Shown here: positions 1-6,726 of the stretch, piece by piece
Layout: the number at the start of each line of letters is the position of its first letter
Numbering within the stretch: position 1 is the stretch's first letter
Assembly: GCA_024231375.1 (NCBI GenBank)
Contig: JAAEQP010000064.1
Location: 1 to 7,287 of the forward strand
Reading direction: 5' to 3'
Origin: a bacterium
Lineage (GTDB): Bacteria; Hydrogenedentota; Hydrogenedentia; Hydrogenedentiales; SLHB01
DNA length: 7,287 nt
Made by a program: the position numbers and the translations under genes
The notes under the pieces: model-generated
Seen by the model: the letters and a program-made list of their open reading frames with translations, nothing else
Databases searched by the model: none
What the model was told of the DNA's origin: nothing

Positions 1-254
1 ACATCTACTCGCTGGGCGTGTGCCTGTACCTCATGTTCACCGACCAGTATCCTTTCACGGCCGACAACCTGGATCGTCTGTACCAATGCCATCTTCGATT
101 CAAACCGGAGCATCCCACGACGATCAACAGGCGATGCCCGAAGAATCTGGGCGACATCATCATGAAGATGCTGGAGAAGGAACCCGAGGACCGATACGAG
201 AGCTGCGACCAACTCCGCATCGTTCTTTCGGACGTCGGGCGAAGCCGCATTTAG
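1..254 (+). CDS. Ser/Thr protein kinase, C-terminal fragment (5' end outside window)
   Basis: The reading frame enters at base 3 and ends at TAG 252-254, giving the last 83 codons of a protein whose start lies before the window. It opens with IYSLGVCLYLMFTDQYPF, which matches kinase subdomain IX (usually D-x-[YW]-S-x-G; the Asp codon would straddle the window edge). Near the end, IIMKMLEKEPEDRYES matches subdomain XI, with the conserved Arg of the 'P-x-x-R' segment. Such kinases phosphorylate Ser/Thr of partner proteins; the catalytic loop and ATP site are not in view. The protein stops about 15 residues after the kinase fold, so there is no C-terminal transmembrane or sensor domain of the PASTA type. 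Any regulatory domain must be N-terminal. The next gene is 140 bases away behind its own promoter, so the kinase is probably not co-transcribed with it. The family call is firm; the target is unknown. Confidence 0.85.
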   Translation, partial: IYSLGVCLYLMFTDQYPFTADNLDRLYQCHLRFKPEHPTTINRRCPKNLGDIIMKMLEKEPEDRYESCDQLRIVLSDVGRSRI

Positions 255-328
255 CGGGATCGCCGTTTCCACCAGTCCCAGCCCCCGCCGCGCGTCCGTC
301 GGGTGGGTAGGCCGGAGCGATGCGCCGG

Positions 329-358
329 TTGACCCGCCTCGAAGAGGCATGCTAGGTT
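329..358 (+). promoter_or_regulatory. Predicted sigma70-type promoter for the flavoprotein operon
   Basis: TTGACC (329-334) is a near-consensus -35. After an 18-base spacer comes TAGGTT (353-358), preceded by TGC (350-352), which makes an extended -10. Transcription would start near 365, giving a leader of about 30 bases with AAGGAG at 383-388. The rest of 255-394 shows no ORF and no U-tailed terminator for the kinase gene. Confidence 0.5.
336..348. repeat. Perfect inverted repeat inside the promoter spacer
   Basis: GCCTC (336-340), GAA, GAGGC (344-348) form a perfect 5+5 dyad lying wholly between the -35 and -10 elements. That is a classic operator position, so a repressor or activator may bind here. 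A 5-bp arm is short and could be chance. It is not followed by a T-run, so it does not read as a terminator of the upstream kinase gene. Confidence 0.4.
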
Positions 359-382
359 TCGTGATGCTCGTGTGATACGCAG

Positions 383-388
383 AAGGAG
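383..388 (+). promoter_or_regulatory. Ribosome binding site that fixes the flavoprotein start
   Basis: AAGGAG ends 6 bases before ATG 395. An in-frame TTG sits at 392, only 3 bases from the site, which is too close. ATG 395 is therefore the likely start. Confidence 0.75.
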
Positions 389-394
389 CACTTG

Positions 395-1777
395 ATGCAG
401 GTAGCCATTATCGGGGCGGGAATTGCGGGATTGACGCTGGCGGACCGGCTCTCGGCCCAGGGCGTCTCCACGGTTCTCATCGAACGGGAAGAAACGGTCG
501 GTGGTCTTGCCCGGAGTTTCACGTACGACAACGGGGTCACCTTCGACATCGGCCCCCACCGTTTTCACACCGACGACACCCGAGTCCAGGAGTACGTGGA
601 AGAGGTCCTCGCCGAGGACGTCATCCTTATCGATCGCAACAGCCAGTTGTTCCTGTTCAATAAGTACATCCCCTGGCCCATCACGCTGAGCAGTGTTCTG
701 GCCCTCCCCCCCCATCTTCTCATACGGTCAGCCCTCGACCTGGTGCGTCCGCGCAAGGCGAGAACCGAATCGTTTGAGGACTACATCATCGAGCGGTACG
801 GCCGGACCCTCTACAAGGTATTCTTCCAGCCCTACACCGAGAAGTTCCTGAACTACACGTGCGAGAATCTCCACAAAGACTGGGCAACGACCGGCATCAG
901 CCGTGCCACCATCGACAACAAACTCGACACATCATCCCTGTTCGGTGTGGCGAAATCGGTGTTGATGGGTGCAGGCGACGACCCCAAGTTCATCTATCCC
1001 GAGTCCGGCGGCATCGGCGTGTTTCCCGACAAACTCGCCGCACGCATCGTAAGCCGTGGTGGACGCATCTTACTGTCCAGCCAAGTTGACCGATTCGAAC
1101 GCGAGAAAGGCGCGGCCACATCCGTGATCACCGACTCGGGCGAAGTCATCCCAGTGGATCACGTGTTCTGGTCCGGGTCGCTGGAATCGCTCCGCGACGT
1201 GGGCAATGCACCGGATTCAGTCCCCCGCGTCCACTACATGTCAACGATTCTGTTCAATTACGTGACAACCCACCCCATCGACCAGGGATTTCAGTGGTGC
1301 TACTTCGGCGACGGCGACATGGAGGTAGACCGAATCTGCGTGCCGCGCAACTTCAATCCCAAGCTGGCGCCTGCGGGCAAGGAAGGCCTGTGCATCGAGA
1401 TCTGCTCGTCCGAGACCTGCGACGCCTGGAAGGACCCGACGCGCCTGGACTGCGTGGTGGAGACATTCCTCCTGAAAGCGCGGCTGCTTGAGGGGTTGGA
1501 CAGCGTCGAGGATTACCACATCGAACGCATCCACGACACGTACCCGCTGTACGTCCTCAACTATCCCCGCAAACTCAGAGCGTTGTTCGATTGGATTCAC
1601 GGGACGTGGCGCAACATGACCCTCGTCGGACGAACCGGTCGGTTCTGGTACAACAACATGGACCACTCCATCGCGGCGTCGCTGGCGACCGCGGACCGGT
1701 TCCTCGAAGACTATGAGAAGGGCGTGTTGCGTGCCGGCGACGTGTATTCGGCCGAAGACCGCTATCTGACCGGCTGA
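395..1777 (+). CDS. FAD-dependent oxidoreductase, UDP-galactopyranose mutase / protoporphyrinogen oxidase-like
   Basis: The protein has 460 residues from ATG 395. The N-terminus is a Rossmann FAD site: G7-x-G9-x-x-G12, then E30 (FAD ribose ligand) and G36-G37-L38-A39-R40. This is followed by FDIGPHRFH (50-58), a segment typical of amine-oxidase-fold and UDP-galactopyranose-mutase-like flavoproteins. Near the C-terminus, GRTGRFWYNNMD (412-423) resembles the closing FAD-contact motif of UGM-type enzymes, which reads roughly G-R-x-x-x-[FY]-x-Y-x-x-M-D. At 460 residues it is longer than a usual UGM (about 370-400), so it is more likely a relative acting on another substrate than a true Glf; true protoporphyrinogen oxidase activity is also unlikely, as no haem gene is nearby. 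There is no signal peptide or membrane segment, so it is probably cytoplasmic. It is the first gene of a three-gene operon with a methyltransferase and a B12-radical SAM enzyme, which favours a role in building a lipid-linked sugar or a specialised metabolite. The fold call is strong; the reaction is not known. Confidence 0.85.
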   Translation: MQVAIIGAGIAGLTLADRLSAQGVSTVLIEREETVGGLARSFTYDNGVTFDIGPHRFHTDDTRVQEYVEEVLAEDVILIDRNSQLFLFNKYIPWPITLSSVLALPPHLLIRSALDLVRPRKARTESFEDYIIERYGRTLYKVFFQPYTEKFLNYTCENLHKDWATTGISRATIDNKLDTSSLFGVAKSVLMGAGDDPKFIYPESGGIGVFPDKLAARIVSRGGRILLSSQVDRFEREKGAATSVITDSGEVIPVDHVFWSGSLESLRDVGNAPDSVPRVHYMSTILFNYVTTHPIDQGFQWCYFGDGDMEVDRICVPRNFNPKLAPAGKEGLCIEICSSETCDAWKDPTRLDCVVETFLLKARLLEGLDSVEDYHIERIHDTYPLYVLNYPRKLRALFDWIHGTWRNMTLVGRTGRFWYNNMDHSIAASLATADRFLEDYEKGVLRAGDVYSAEDRYLTG

Positions 1778-1782
1778 CAGAC

Positions 1783-2523
1783 ATGAGCGACAACAACGAT
1801 CACTACCGCGGCCTGGTTGAGAACGGAAAGCGTACCCGGTTCGCCAGTTGCGGATACGCCGACCGCTTCGACCCGTTCATCCTGAATGAGTCCCCCTACC
1901 TCCGCAAGGTCTACGGCGATCTTTTTGCGTCGTTCCTGGGTGGACTCGGGTGCGGCCGACTCCTCGACGTGGGCTGCGGCACGGGCATCTACTTCGCGGC
2001 CCTGGCCGAACATGCGAAGACCATCGACGCGGTCGATACGTCCAGCGAAATGATCGATGTCGCCCGCGACTACTGTGAGCAGACCGGCCTGGCTCATGTC
2101 CACCCGAGGACCGGTTCGGCGGAGTCGCTCGACTATGAAGATGGCAGCTTCGACGTCGTGATGGAAATGGACGTCCTCCACCACGTGACCGACCTGCCGA
2201 AGACCCTGGCCGAAGTGGCACGTGTGCTTCGCCCGGGCGGCCATTTCTTCGTATTCGAGCCCAATGTTTGTAGTCCACTCATGCTTCTGGCCCACGCGAT
2301 CCCGAAAGAAGAGCGCATGGCCCTCGGGCGCAACCGCCCCGGCAGGTTGCGCGCAATCCTGAGTGAACGCTTCGAGACCATCCGCTGGGATGGTGTGGCC
2401 GCGCTCATCACCCAGACTGCCGGAATCAAGCGCAGAGCGCTCGATGCGTACCTCGCCGGATGCAGGCTTACGGGCATTCCGTCGCTGTACCCTCGCCAGG
2501 CTTGGCTTGGACGCAAGCGATGA
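1783..2523 (+). CDS. Class I SAM-dependent methyltransferase
   Basis: The product has 246 residues. SAM motif I is LLDVGCGTG (60-68). The acidic residue after beta-2 is D85 in IDAVDTSSEM. FDVVMEMDVLHHVTD (123-137) matches motif II of the Methyltransf_11 group, and LRPGGHFFVFEPN (149-161) matches motif III. The C-terminal 85 residues are basic and not diagnostic; they probably shape the acceptor site. The family transfers a methyl group from SAM to O, N or C of small molecules, including sugars, quinones and lipids; the acceptor here cannot be told. ATG 1783 lies 5 bases after the flavoprotein stop and has no evident Shine-Dalgarno, so translation is probably coupled to the upstream gene. The 3' end overlaps the next gene by ATGA (2520-2523). 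A cytoplasmic enzyme is expected, since no membrane segment is seen. Confidence 0.87.
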   Translation: MSDNNDHYRGLVENGKRTRFASCGYADRFDPFILNESPYLRKVYGDLFASFLGGLGCGRLLDVGCGTGIYFAALAEHAKTIDAVDTSSEMIDVARDYCEQTGLAHVHPRTGSAESLDYEDGSFDVVMEMDVLHHVTDLPKTLAEVARVLRPGGHFFVFEPNVCSPLMLLAHAIPKEERMALGRNRPGRLRAILSERFETIRWDGVAALITQTAGIKRRALDAYLAGCRLTGIPSLYPRQAWLGRKR

Positions 2524-3971
2524 GCTACCCCGTCGCCCTCATCAACCCGCCGCTCGTCCACTCGACCGGCGACCTGTACGGCAACATCCCCTTCATGCCC
2601 ACGGGGCTGCTGTACCTGGCAGGCTACCTGCGAGACAAGGGCGTGGAAGTTCGCCTGATCGACGGATTCGGCGAAGCGCCCAAGCGACGGTACCGAATTG
2701 ATGACCGTCTCAGCGCGGACGGCCTCACGGAGGACGAAATCGTCGAACGTGTACACGGCGAGCCGGTGGTGGGCATTTCGGTCCACTCGGGCATGTCCCA
2801 CTCCATCGCGCTACGGCTGGCTCGGAGGGTGAAGGATCGCCACCCGTCGAGCGTCCTCGTCGCCGGAGGCAATCACGCCAGCGTACTCTACAAGGAACTC
2901 CTTGAAGGAGGATTCGACTACGTCTGCCTGGGCGAGGGCGAGCGGGTGTTTTTCTCACTGGTGGAATATCTGCGAGACGGTGAGGGCACGCCGACCGAGA
3001 TTCCTGGCCTGGCCTGCCCCGGCGCAACGCCGCTTCCTCCCGAATTCGAGGAAGACCTGGACCAATTCAGCTTCGCGGCCATGGACCTCCTGCCCCTGGA
3101 CAACTACTGGGGCATCCGCATGCAGCACGCCCCGGTCCAGGGCCGCTACGCGGTGATCACGACCTCGCGGGGTTGCGTCTATAACTGCCGCTTCTGCACT
3201 ACGCCCCAACTCCTGGGCCGGCGCTGGCGTACCCGGTCCGCGAAGCATGTGGTCGACGAGATGCAGACGGCGGTCGAGAACTACGGCGTAACGGACTTCA
3301 TCATTCAGGATGAACTCTTCGGGCGCAGACGGGATGTCTCCCAGGAACTCGCGGAGGAGATCCTCAAGCGCGGTATGAAAGTGCGCCTGTCCCTTCCCTC
3401 GGGCATCAAGGTGGAGAACATGGACGAGGAAACGTTGACCTTGCTCCATCAGGCAGGGCTCAACTACCTCGTGTTCGCACCGGAGAGCGGATCGCAACGG
3501 GTCCTTGAGAAGATGCAGAAACCGATGGACTTCGACACACTTCTCCAGCTTGCTGCGTCTGCCCATCGCTTGAAGATCAAACTGAGTTGCGTGTTCGTTC
3601 TTGGGTTCGAGGACGAGACCGACGAAGACCGCAAGCTGACACGGTCGCTTGCGCTGCGGCTGACGCGCATGGGCGTCGAAGAGATCAGCCTGTTCATATG
3701 GTCCCCGCTGCCGGGAGCGGACGCGTTCGAGAGCGAGTCGGGCTGGTCGCGGTACGAGGAACTGAACTGGAGTCCGTCCTGGCGGGCAAGCTACCCGGCT
3801 CTGGTGCGGTTCCGCGGAAGGCTCTATTTGGAATGGCTTCTCACGAAGCTGCTGTTTCACCCGCTGGCCACCATCCGATCGGCGTGGAACGTGCTGACCG
3901 GTCGTTGCGAGTTGAAGTCGGAGATGGCACTCCGACGAATGCTCCAGTCGCGCCTACCCTTCCTGAAGTAG
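2520..3971 (+). CDS. B12-binding-domain radical SAM enzyme
   Basis: The product has 483 residues. Residues 1 to about 150 look like a cobalamin-binding Rossmann domain: ALINPP near the start, FMPTGLLYLAGYLRDKG (25-41), VLVAGGNHAS (112-121) and YVCLGEGE (134-141). The canonical DxHxxG cobalt-ligand motif is absent, as is common in this family, so B12 may bind base-off without a protein His. The radical SAM barrel follows: C219-x3-C223-x2-C226 holds the 4Fe-4S cluster, FIIQDELF (260-267) is the usual strand motif, and VFAPESGSQ (318-326) is a family hallmark. The last 80 or so residues contain a hydrophobic stretch around LEWLLTKLLFHPL that could touch the membrane. Relatives do C- or P-methylation, ring formation or lipid-tail modification (BchE, HpnJ and HpnP types). 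The start is ATG 2520, in a 4-base ATGA overlap with the methyltransferase stop, implying coupled translation. An upstream in-frame ATG at 2460 would bury 64 bases in the previous gene and is rejected. The substrate is unknown. Confidence 0.88.
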   Translation: MSYPVALINPPLVHSTGDLYGNIPFMPTGLLYLAGYLRDKGVEVRLIDGFGEAPKRRYRIDDRLSADGLTEDEIVERVHGEPVVGISVHSGMSHSIALRLARRVKDRHPSSVLVAGGNHASVLYKELLEGGFDYVCLGEGERVFFSLVEYLRDGEGTPTEIPGLACPGATPLPPEFEEDLDQFSFAAMDLLPLDNYWGIRMQHAPVQGRYAVITTSRGCVYNCRFCTTPQLLGRRWRTRSAKHVVDEMQTAVENYGVTDFIIQDELFGRRRDVSQELAEEILKRGMKVRLSLPSGIKVENMDEETLTLLHQAGLNYLVFAPESGSQRVLEKMQKPMDFDTLLQLAASAHRLKIKLSCVFVLGFEDETDEDRKLTRSLALRLTRMGVEEISLFIWSPLPGADAFESESGWSRYEELNWSPSWRASYPALVRFRGRLYLEWLLTKLLFHPLATIRSAWNVLTGRCELKSEMALRRMLQSRLPFLK

Positions 3972-3979
3972 TTCTCGCG

Positions 3980-6337
3980 TCATGCGGAGACTGAGACGTT
4001 GCTCCCCGTGGATCGTCCGCGGCGCAACAGCATGACGGCCCACGCCAGAGCGGACAGTAGCGCCCCGATACTGACCACAAATCCGCGCACCACGCTCCCT
4101 GGGCGGAACTCGAACCGCACCTCGTGGCTGCCGGACGGGACGACGACGCCGCGAAGGATGCCGTCGGTCGGCCACACTTCCGTTGGTTCGCCATCAACCG
4201 TGGCTGTCCATCCCGGATAGCACACATCGGTCAGAACCAATAGGCCGGCAGTCGCCATGTCGGCGTCGACGCTCACGTCGTTGATGCCTCGGTTCACCAC
4301 GCGAATGCGGTCGGCGACCGTCGAAGGGGCGATCACCGCCGGATCGAATGCGCCGGTCACGACGGCCCGGCGGCGGTAATCGAACCCAGGCGTTCTCAGC
4401 GTCGTCAGTGCGTCGTCGAACGAAGGGCACATTTCAGCCTCGTGAACGGCGAACACCTCCGGCATGGCGCGCCGGTTCTCGTACACCACAAGGCCTTCCA
4501 CCGTGGACTTCCGGAAACGCGTCCCCCCGGCTGCAATGTCGGCTTCGGGATACGCCAGCGGCATGTCGCGTGTGACAAGATGGCGAATGTTGAGCAGGTC
4601 CAGGGCAATCAACGAATCCTCGTCCACCCAGTCCTGCGCATAGACGTTCCATAGCCGGTCGGCCTCCAAACGCCCGTCGGGCGACATCTCAACAAGGTCG
4701 ATCGTGGCCAACTCGGTCAGCCATCGAGCGTAGTCCCCGAGCAACAGCGTGTGGTTGCAGCCGATCATACGATCTCCGGCGACGAGTCCTTGCGCGGAGA
4801 TCGCTTGGAACGCGGAGTCGCGCGGCAAGAACACGGCCACTCGGTCGGCATCCTCACGATTCGTCGAGAACGTGGCGTACTCATCCGACAAGGCATAGGC
4901 GGAAGCGTCCTCGACGTGGGACATGGCGGGTAGGGCGACGAGGTTTTCCAGCGCGACGATGACTGCAAGCACCGGCACGGCCCAACGCGCGCCCCGAGTG
5001 GATCTCGAAGCAATGGTGACGGCGCCCAGCGCGAGCGCGACAACCGGCAACACGACGTAGACGGATGCCCCCCCCCCCCAGAGCACCCGGATCGTATAGA
5101 GCGCGATGAGTATCCCCAGCCCGCCCCAGACCCACCGGCGCGCGTCGCCACCGTTTGTCTGGAACCGGTCGATCGCGACCCCGGCGAACAGGTAGAATCC
5201 GAAGGTTGCGTAGTCGAACATGCGCATGGGGATTCGGGCCTGACCGATGAACGGGACATGCTGAACAACACGGGCGATCCCGCTCTCGGGCCAGGCACAG
5301 AAGGCGATGGCGAACAGGGTGACCGCGGCCAGCGTTGCGCGGCGCCAGTCGCACCGGCCCATCACCCCGGCAAGCATCAGGCTGACGGTAATCGGCCCGG
5401 CGAATACCGCATTGTGGCCTCCATGCACCGGGTCGAGGAGCAAGGTCCGCACGCAGTTCAGCAAGAAGCCGCTAACGCGCAGTTCGCCGAGGGTCAGAAT
5501 GTAGTCGATCGTCACGCCGGCCGACCGGACCGAATGGTCCATCAGATCGCCGCCAGCCATCCACTGGGCCGATCCGATACCGGTACCCAGGATCACGGCG
5601 GTCAGGGCGAGCGTACCCTTCCATGCCGTTGCCTTCAGCGTGTCGGCGCCGGTCCGAAGCTGGTAGAGCAGGGCCACCAACGTCCCGAAGCCGAGCCAGG
5701 TCAGTTCGAAGAGGAACATCTGCGGGTCGCCGCCCAGGATCTGAAGGCCCAGGACAAGGCCCAGACCCAGTGCCCACATGGTTCTCCCGCTGTTCAGGAT
5801 CCCGATGAGGAGTGCGACGACCAGGGGAAGCCAGGCGAGGACCCGGATCTGCCACAGGTTCCCTCCCCACGTCGGCGCCAGCAGGAATGGCGAGGACATG
5901 ACCAGAAGCGCGAGCACAAGCGGCGCCAGTCTGCCGCGATACAAGGCCCTCCCGAGAATGAGGCAGTTCAGCCCTGCCAAGAGAATGTGGGCCAACGCGT
6001 CCGCCCGATAGGCTTCGTGGAACGACACCAGCCCGAACAGGGGGGTGGTCGGGTACAGTGCTCCGGCGCAACCGACCGCGAAGTTCGGGTAGTTTGCCAA
6101 GGGGTTCCACAGCGGAAATTCGCCGTTGAGCAAGTGGTGGGCCGTGAAGGTGAATATGGGCCTGGAGAGAAGGAGCATGTCGCCGAACCATGACGAGAAA
6201 TGCTTGCCGGCGAACAGACAGCGCCCGAACAGCAAGCACCAAAGCGCGACCACGACACCCACGTCGAGGAGGACCCGGCGGAGCCGATCAACCGGTACGG
6301 TGCGGTTTGAAGGGTGTGTCTCGTTCGTGCAGGCCAT
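3980..6337 (-). CDS. YfhO-family multi-pass membrane protein (GT-C-like)
   Basis: The product has 785 residues from ATG 6337. The first membrane segment is about 22-42. It is followed by FGDMLLLSRP with D53 (a candidate catalytic acid, as GT-C enzymes carry an acidic residue in their first outer loop), then LLNGEFPLWNPLANYPN (69-85), a strong YfhO hallmark. Many hydrophobic segments follow to about residue 500, then a long outer domain with YPGW (707-710) and a proline/glycine-rich beta region. A final membrane helix (about 749-771) and a basic tail close the protein. YfhO proteins are linked to glycosylation of envelope polymers such as lipoteichoic acid, using polyprenyl-phosphate sugars; the donor here is unknown. 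The frame stays open upstream to 6502, but those 55 residues are Arg-rich with no hydrophobic start, AGGTGG lies just before ATG 6337, and a predicted promoter sits inside the extension. The stop is 8 bases from the convergent radical SAM stop, so the two transcripts probably overlap at their 3' ends. A 12-G run sits at codons 420-424. Confidence 0.85.
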   Translation of the reverse strand: MACTNETHPSNRTVPVDRLRRVLLDVGVVVALWCLLFGRCLFAGKHFSSWFGDMLLLSRPIFTFTAHHLLNGEFPLWNPLANYPNFAVGCAGALYPTTPLFGLVSFHEAYRADALAHILLAGLNCLILGRALYRGRLAPLVLALLVMSSPFLLAPTWGGNLWQIRVLAWLPLVVALLIGILNSGRTMWALGLGLVLGLQILGGDPQMFLFELTWLGFGTLVALLYQLRTGADTLKATAWKGTLALTAVILGTGIGSAQWMAGGDLMDHSVRSAGVTIDYILTLGELRVSGFLLNCVRTLLLDPVHGGHNAVFAGPITVSLMLAGVMGRCDWRRATLAAVTLFAIAFCAWPESGIARVVQHVPFIGQARIPMRMFDYATFGFYLFAGVAIDRFQTNGGDARRWVWGGLGILIALYTIRVLWGGGASVYVVLPVVALALGAVTIASRSTRGARWAVPVLAVIVALENLVALPAMSHVEDASAYALSDEYATFSTNREDADRVAVFLPRDSAFQAISAQGLVAGDRMIGCNHTLLLGDYARWLTELATIDLVEMSPDGRLEADRLWNVYAQDWVDEDSLIALDLLNIRHLVTRDMPLAYPEADIAAGGTRFRKSTVEGLVVYENRRAMPEVFAVHEAEMCPSFDDALTTLRTPGFDYRRRAVVTGAFDPAVIAPSTVADRIRVVNRGINDVSVDADMATAGLLVLTDVCYPGWTATVDGEPTEVWPTDGILRGVVVPSGSHEVRFEFRPGSVVRGFVVSIGALLSALAWAVMLLRRGRSTGSNVSVSA
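5068..5079. repeat. 12-base C (coding-strand G) homopolymer inside the YfhO-like gene
   Basis: A run of 12 C on the + strand is read on the - strand as the end of a Trp codon, three Gly codons and the first base of an Ala codon (W420-GGG-A424). A gain or loss of one base would shift the frame and remove the C-terminal 360 residues. Runs of this length are typical slippage sites. The present count keeps the frame open. Confidence 0.9.
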
Positions 6338-6438
6338 GTCCCACCTATCGCGCTGCCGTCCCACCGGACGAAGCCTTCGCCATGCGACGATCCGGGTCGC
6401 TGGGCAATCCAAAGGCCCCCGGTAACGAGCGGAGCCGA

Positions 6439-6468
6439 ATCGTAGCACAGCGTTCCGTTTGAGCACAA
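6439..6468 (-). promoter_or_regulatory. Possible promoter for the YfhO-like gene
   Basis: On the - strand TTGTGC (6468-6463), an 18-base spacer and TACGAT (6444-6439) preceded by TGC make an extended -10 promoter. It would start transcription near 6432 and give a leader of about 95 bases to ATG 6337. The -35 is poor beyond TTG, so the call rests mainly on the extended -10. Its position supports the shorter start of the gene. Confidence 0.35.
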
Positions 6469-6561
6469 GGGCACGTCCGGCGACGATGACGATCATCCGC
6501 ATGTTTCTGTGCGGCAGATGGTTGAGGCGTTCCGGACGGCCGGGACCGGCAGGGAAGATCC

Positions 6562-6590
6562 TTGACTTGTAGAAGACCTTCTGCTAGCAT
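6562..6590 (+). promoter_or_regulatory. Strong predicted promoter for the small-peptide locus
   Basis: TTGACT (6562-6567), a 17-base spacer and TAGCAT (6585-6590) with TG at 6582-6583 give a near-consensus -35, ideal spacing and an extended -10. Transcription would begin about 6597, some 45 bases before the first tiny ORF. It is the best promoter match in the window, yet nothing of ordinary size lies downstream of it. Confidence 0.6.
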
Positions 6591-6627
6591 TGAGCCAATG
6601 GGGTTCTAACAACTAAGTAGAGTGAAC

Positions 6628-6634
6628 AAAGGGG
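6628..6634 (+). promoter_or_regulatory. Ribosome binding site for tiny ORF 1
   Basis: AAAGGGG ends 8 bases before GTG 6643 and is the main reason to choose that start. The other in-frame start, GTG 6622, has no comparable site upstream. Confidence 0.45.
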
Positions 6635-6642
6635 TTAGCACT

Positions 6643-6714
6643 GTGTTCTGGTGGCTCTATCTGATCATTCTGATGATGATGGCCCGCTTCTTTCTCTTCT
6701 GGTTCATCCCGTAA
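6643..6714 (+). CDS. Tiny hydrophobic membrane peptide 1 (23 residues)
   Basis: GTG 6643 to TAA 6712-6714 encodes 23 residues, nearly all hydrophobic or aromatic. It begins MFWWLYLII, has three Met in a row at 11-13, one charged residue (R15) and ends in FIP. Its length and composition fit a single membrane span with Trp at both ends (W3, W4, W20). It follows a strong promoter and has a Shine-Dalgarno site 8 bases upstream. An alternative start at GTG 6622 would add MNKGVST, giving a more typical charged N-terminus but without a good ribosome site. I do not recognise the family. In size and shape it resembles type I toxin peptides and small regulatory membrane proteins, but no antisense promoter is evident. 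Its YLI...RFFL pattern recurs in peptide 2. Chance cannot be excluded for an ORF this short; the repeated design in three neighbours is what supports it. Confidence 0.55.
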   Translation: MFWWLYLIILMMMARFFLFWFIP

Positions 6715-6726
6715 GGGAGATTCGGC

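Noticed and set aside
2460..2519. A 20-residue N-terminal extension of the radical SAM protein
   Set aside because: It lies inside the methyltransferase gene. ATG 2520 gives the standard ATGA overlap and the usual family N-terminus (ALINPP).
2955..3860. A 301-codon open frame on the - strand
   Set aside because: It lies opposite the radical SAM gene, whose Cys motif and other hallmarks are clear. The antisense product has no recognisable motifs.
3972..3992. A possible bidirectional terminator between the convergent stops
   Set aside because: Only a bulged, imperfect stem can be drawn near 3974-3991, with no T-run on either side.
5258..6193. A 311-codon open frame on the + strand
   Set aside because: It is antisense to the YfhO-like gene. 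Its product is low-complexity and Gln/Gly/Arg-rich with no recognisable domain, as expected from the opposite strand of a GC-rich gene.
6338..6502. A 55-residue N-terminal extension of the YfhO-like protein
   Set aside because: It is Arg-rich, lacks the expected early membrane helix, has no ribosome site at 6502, and contains the predicted promoter.
6598..6609. A three-codon ATG ORF at the predicted transcription start of the peptide locus
   Set aside because: Too short to assess; ATG followed by an early stop is common by chance.
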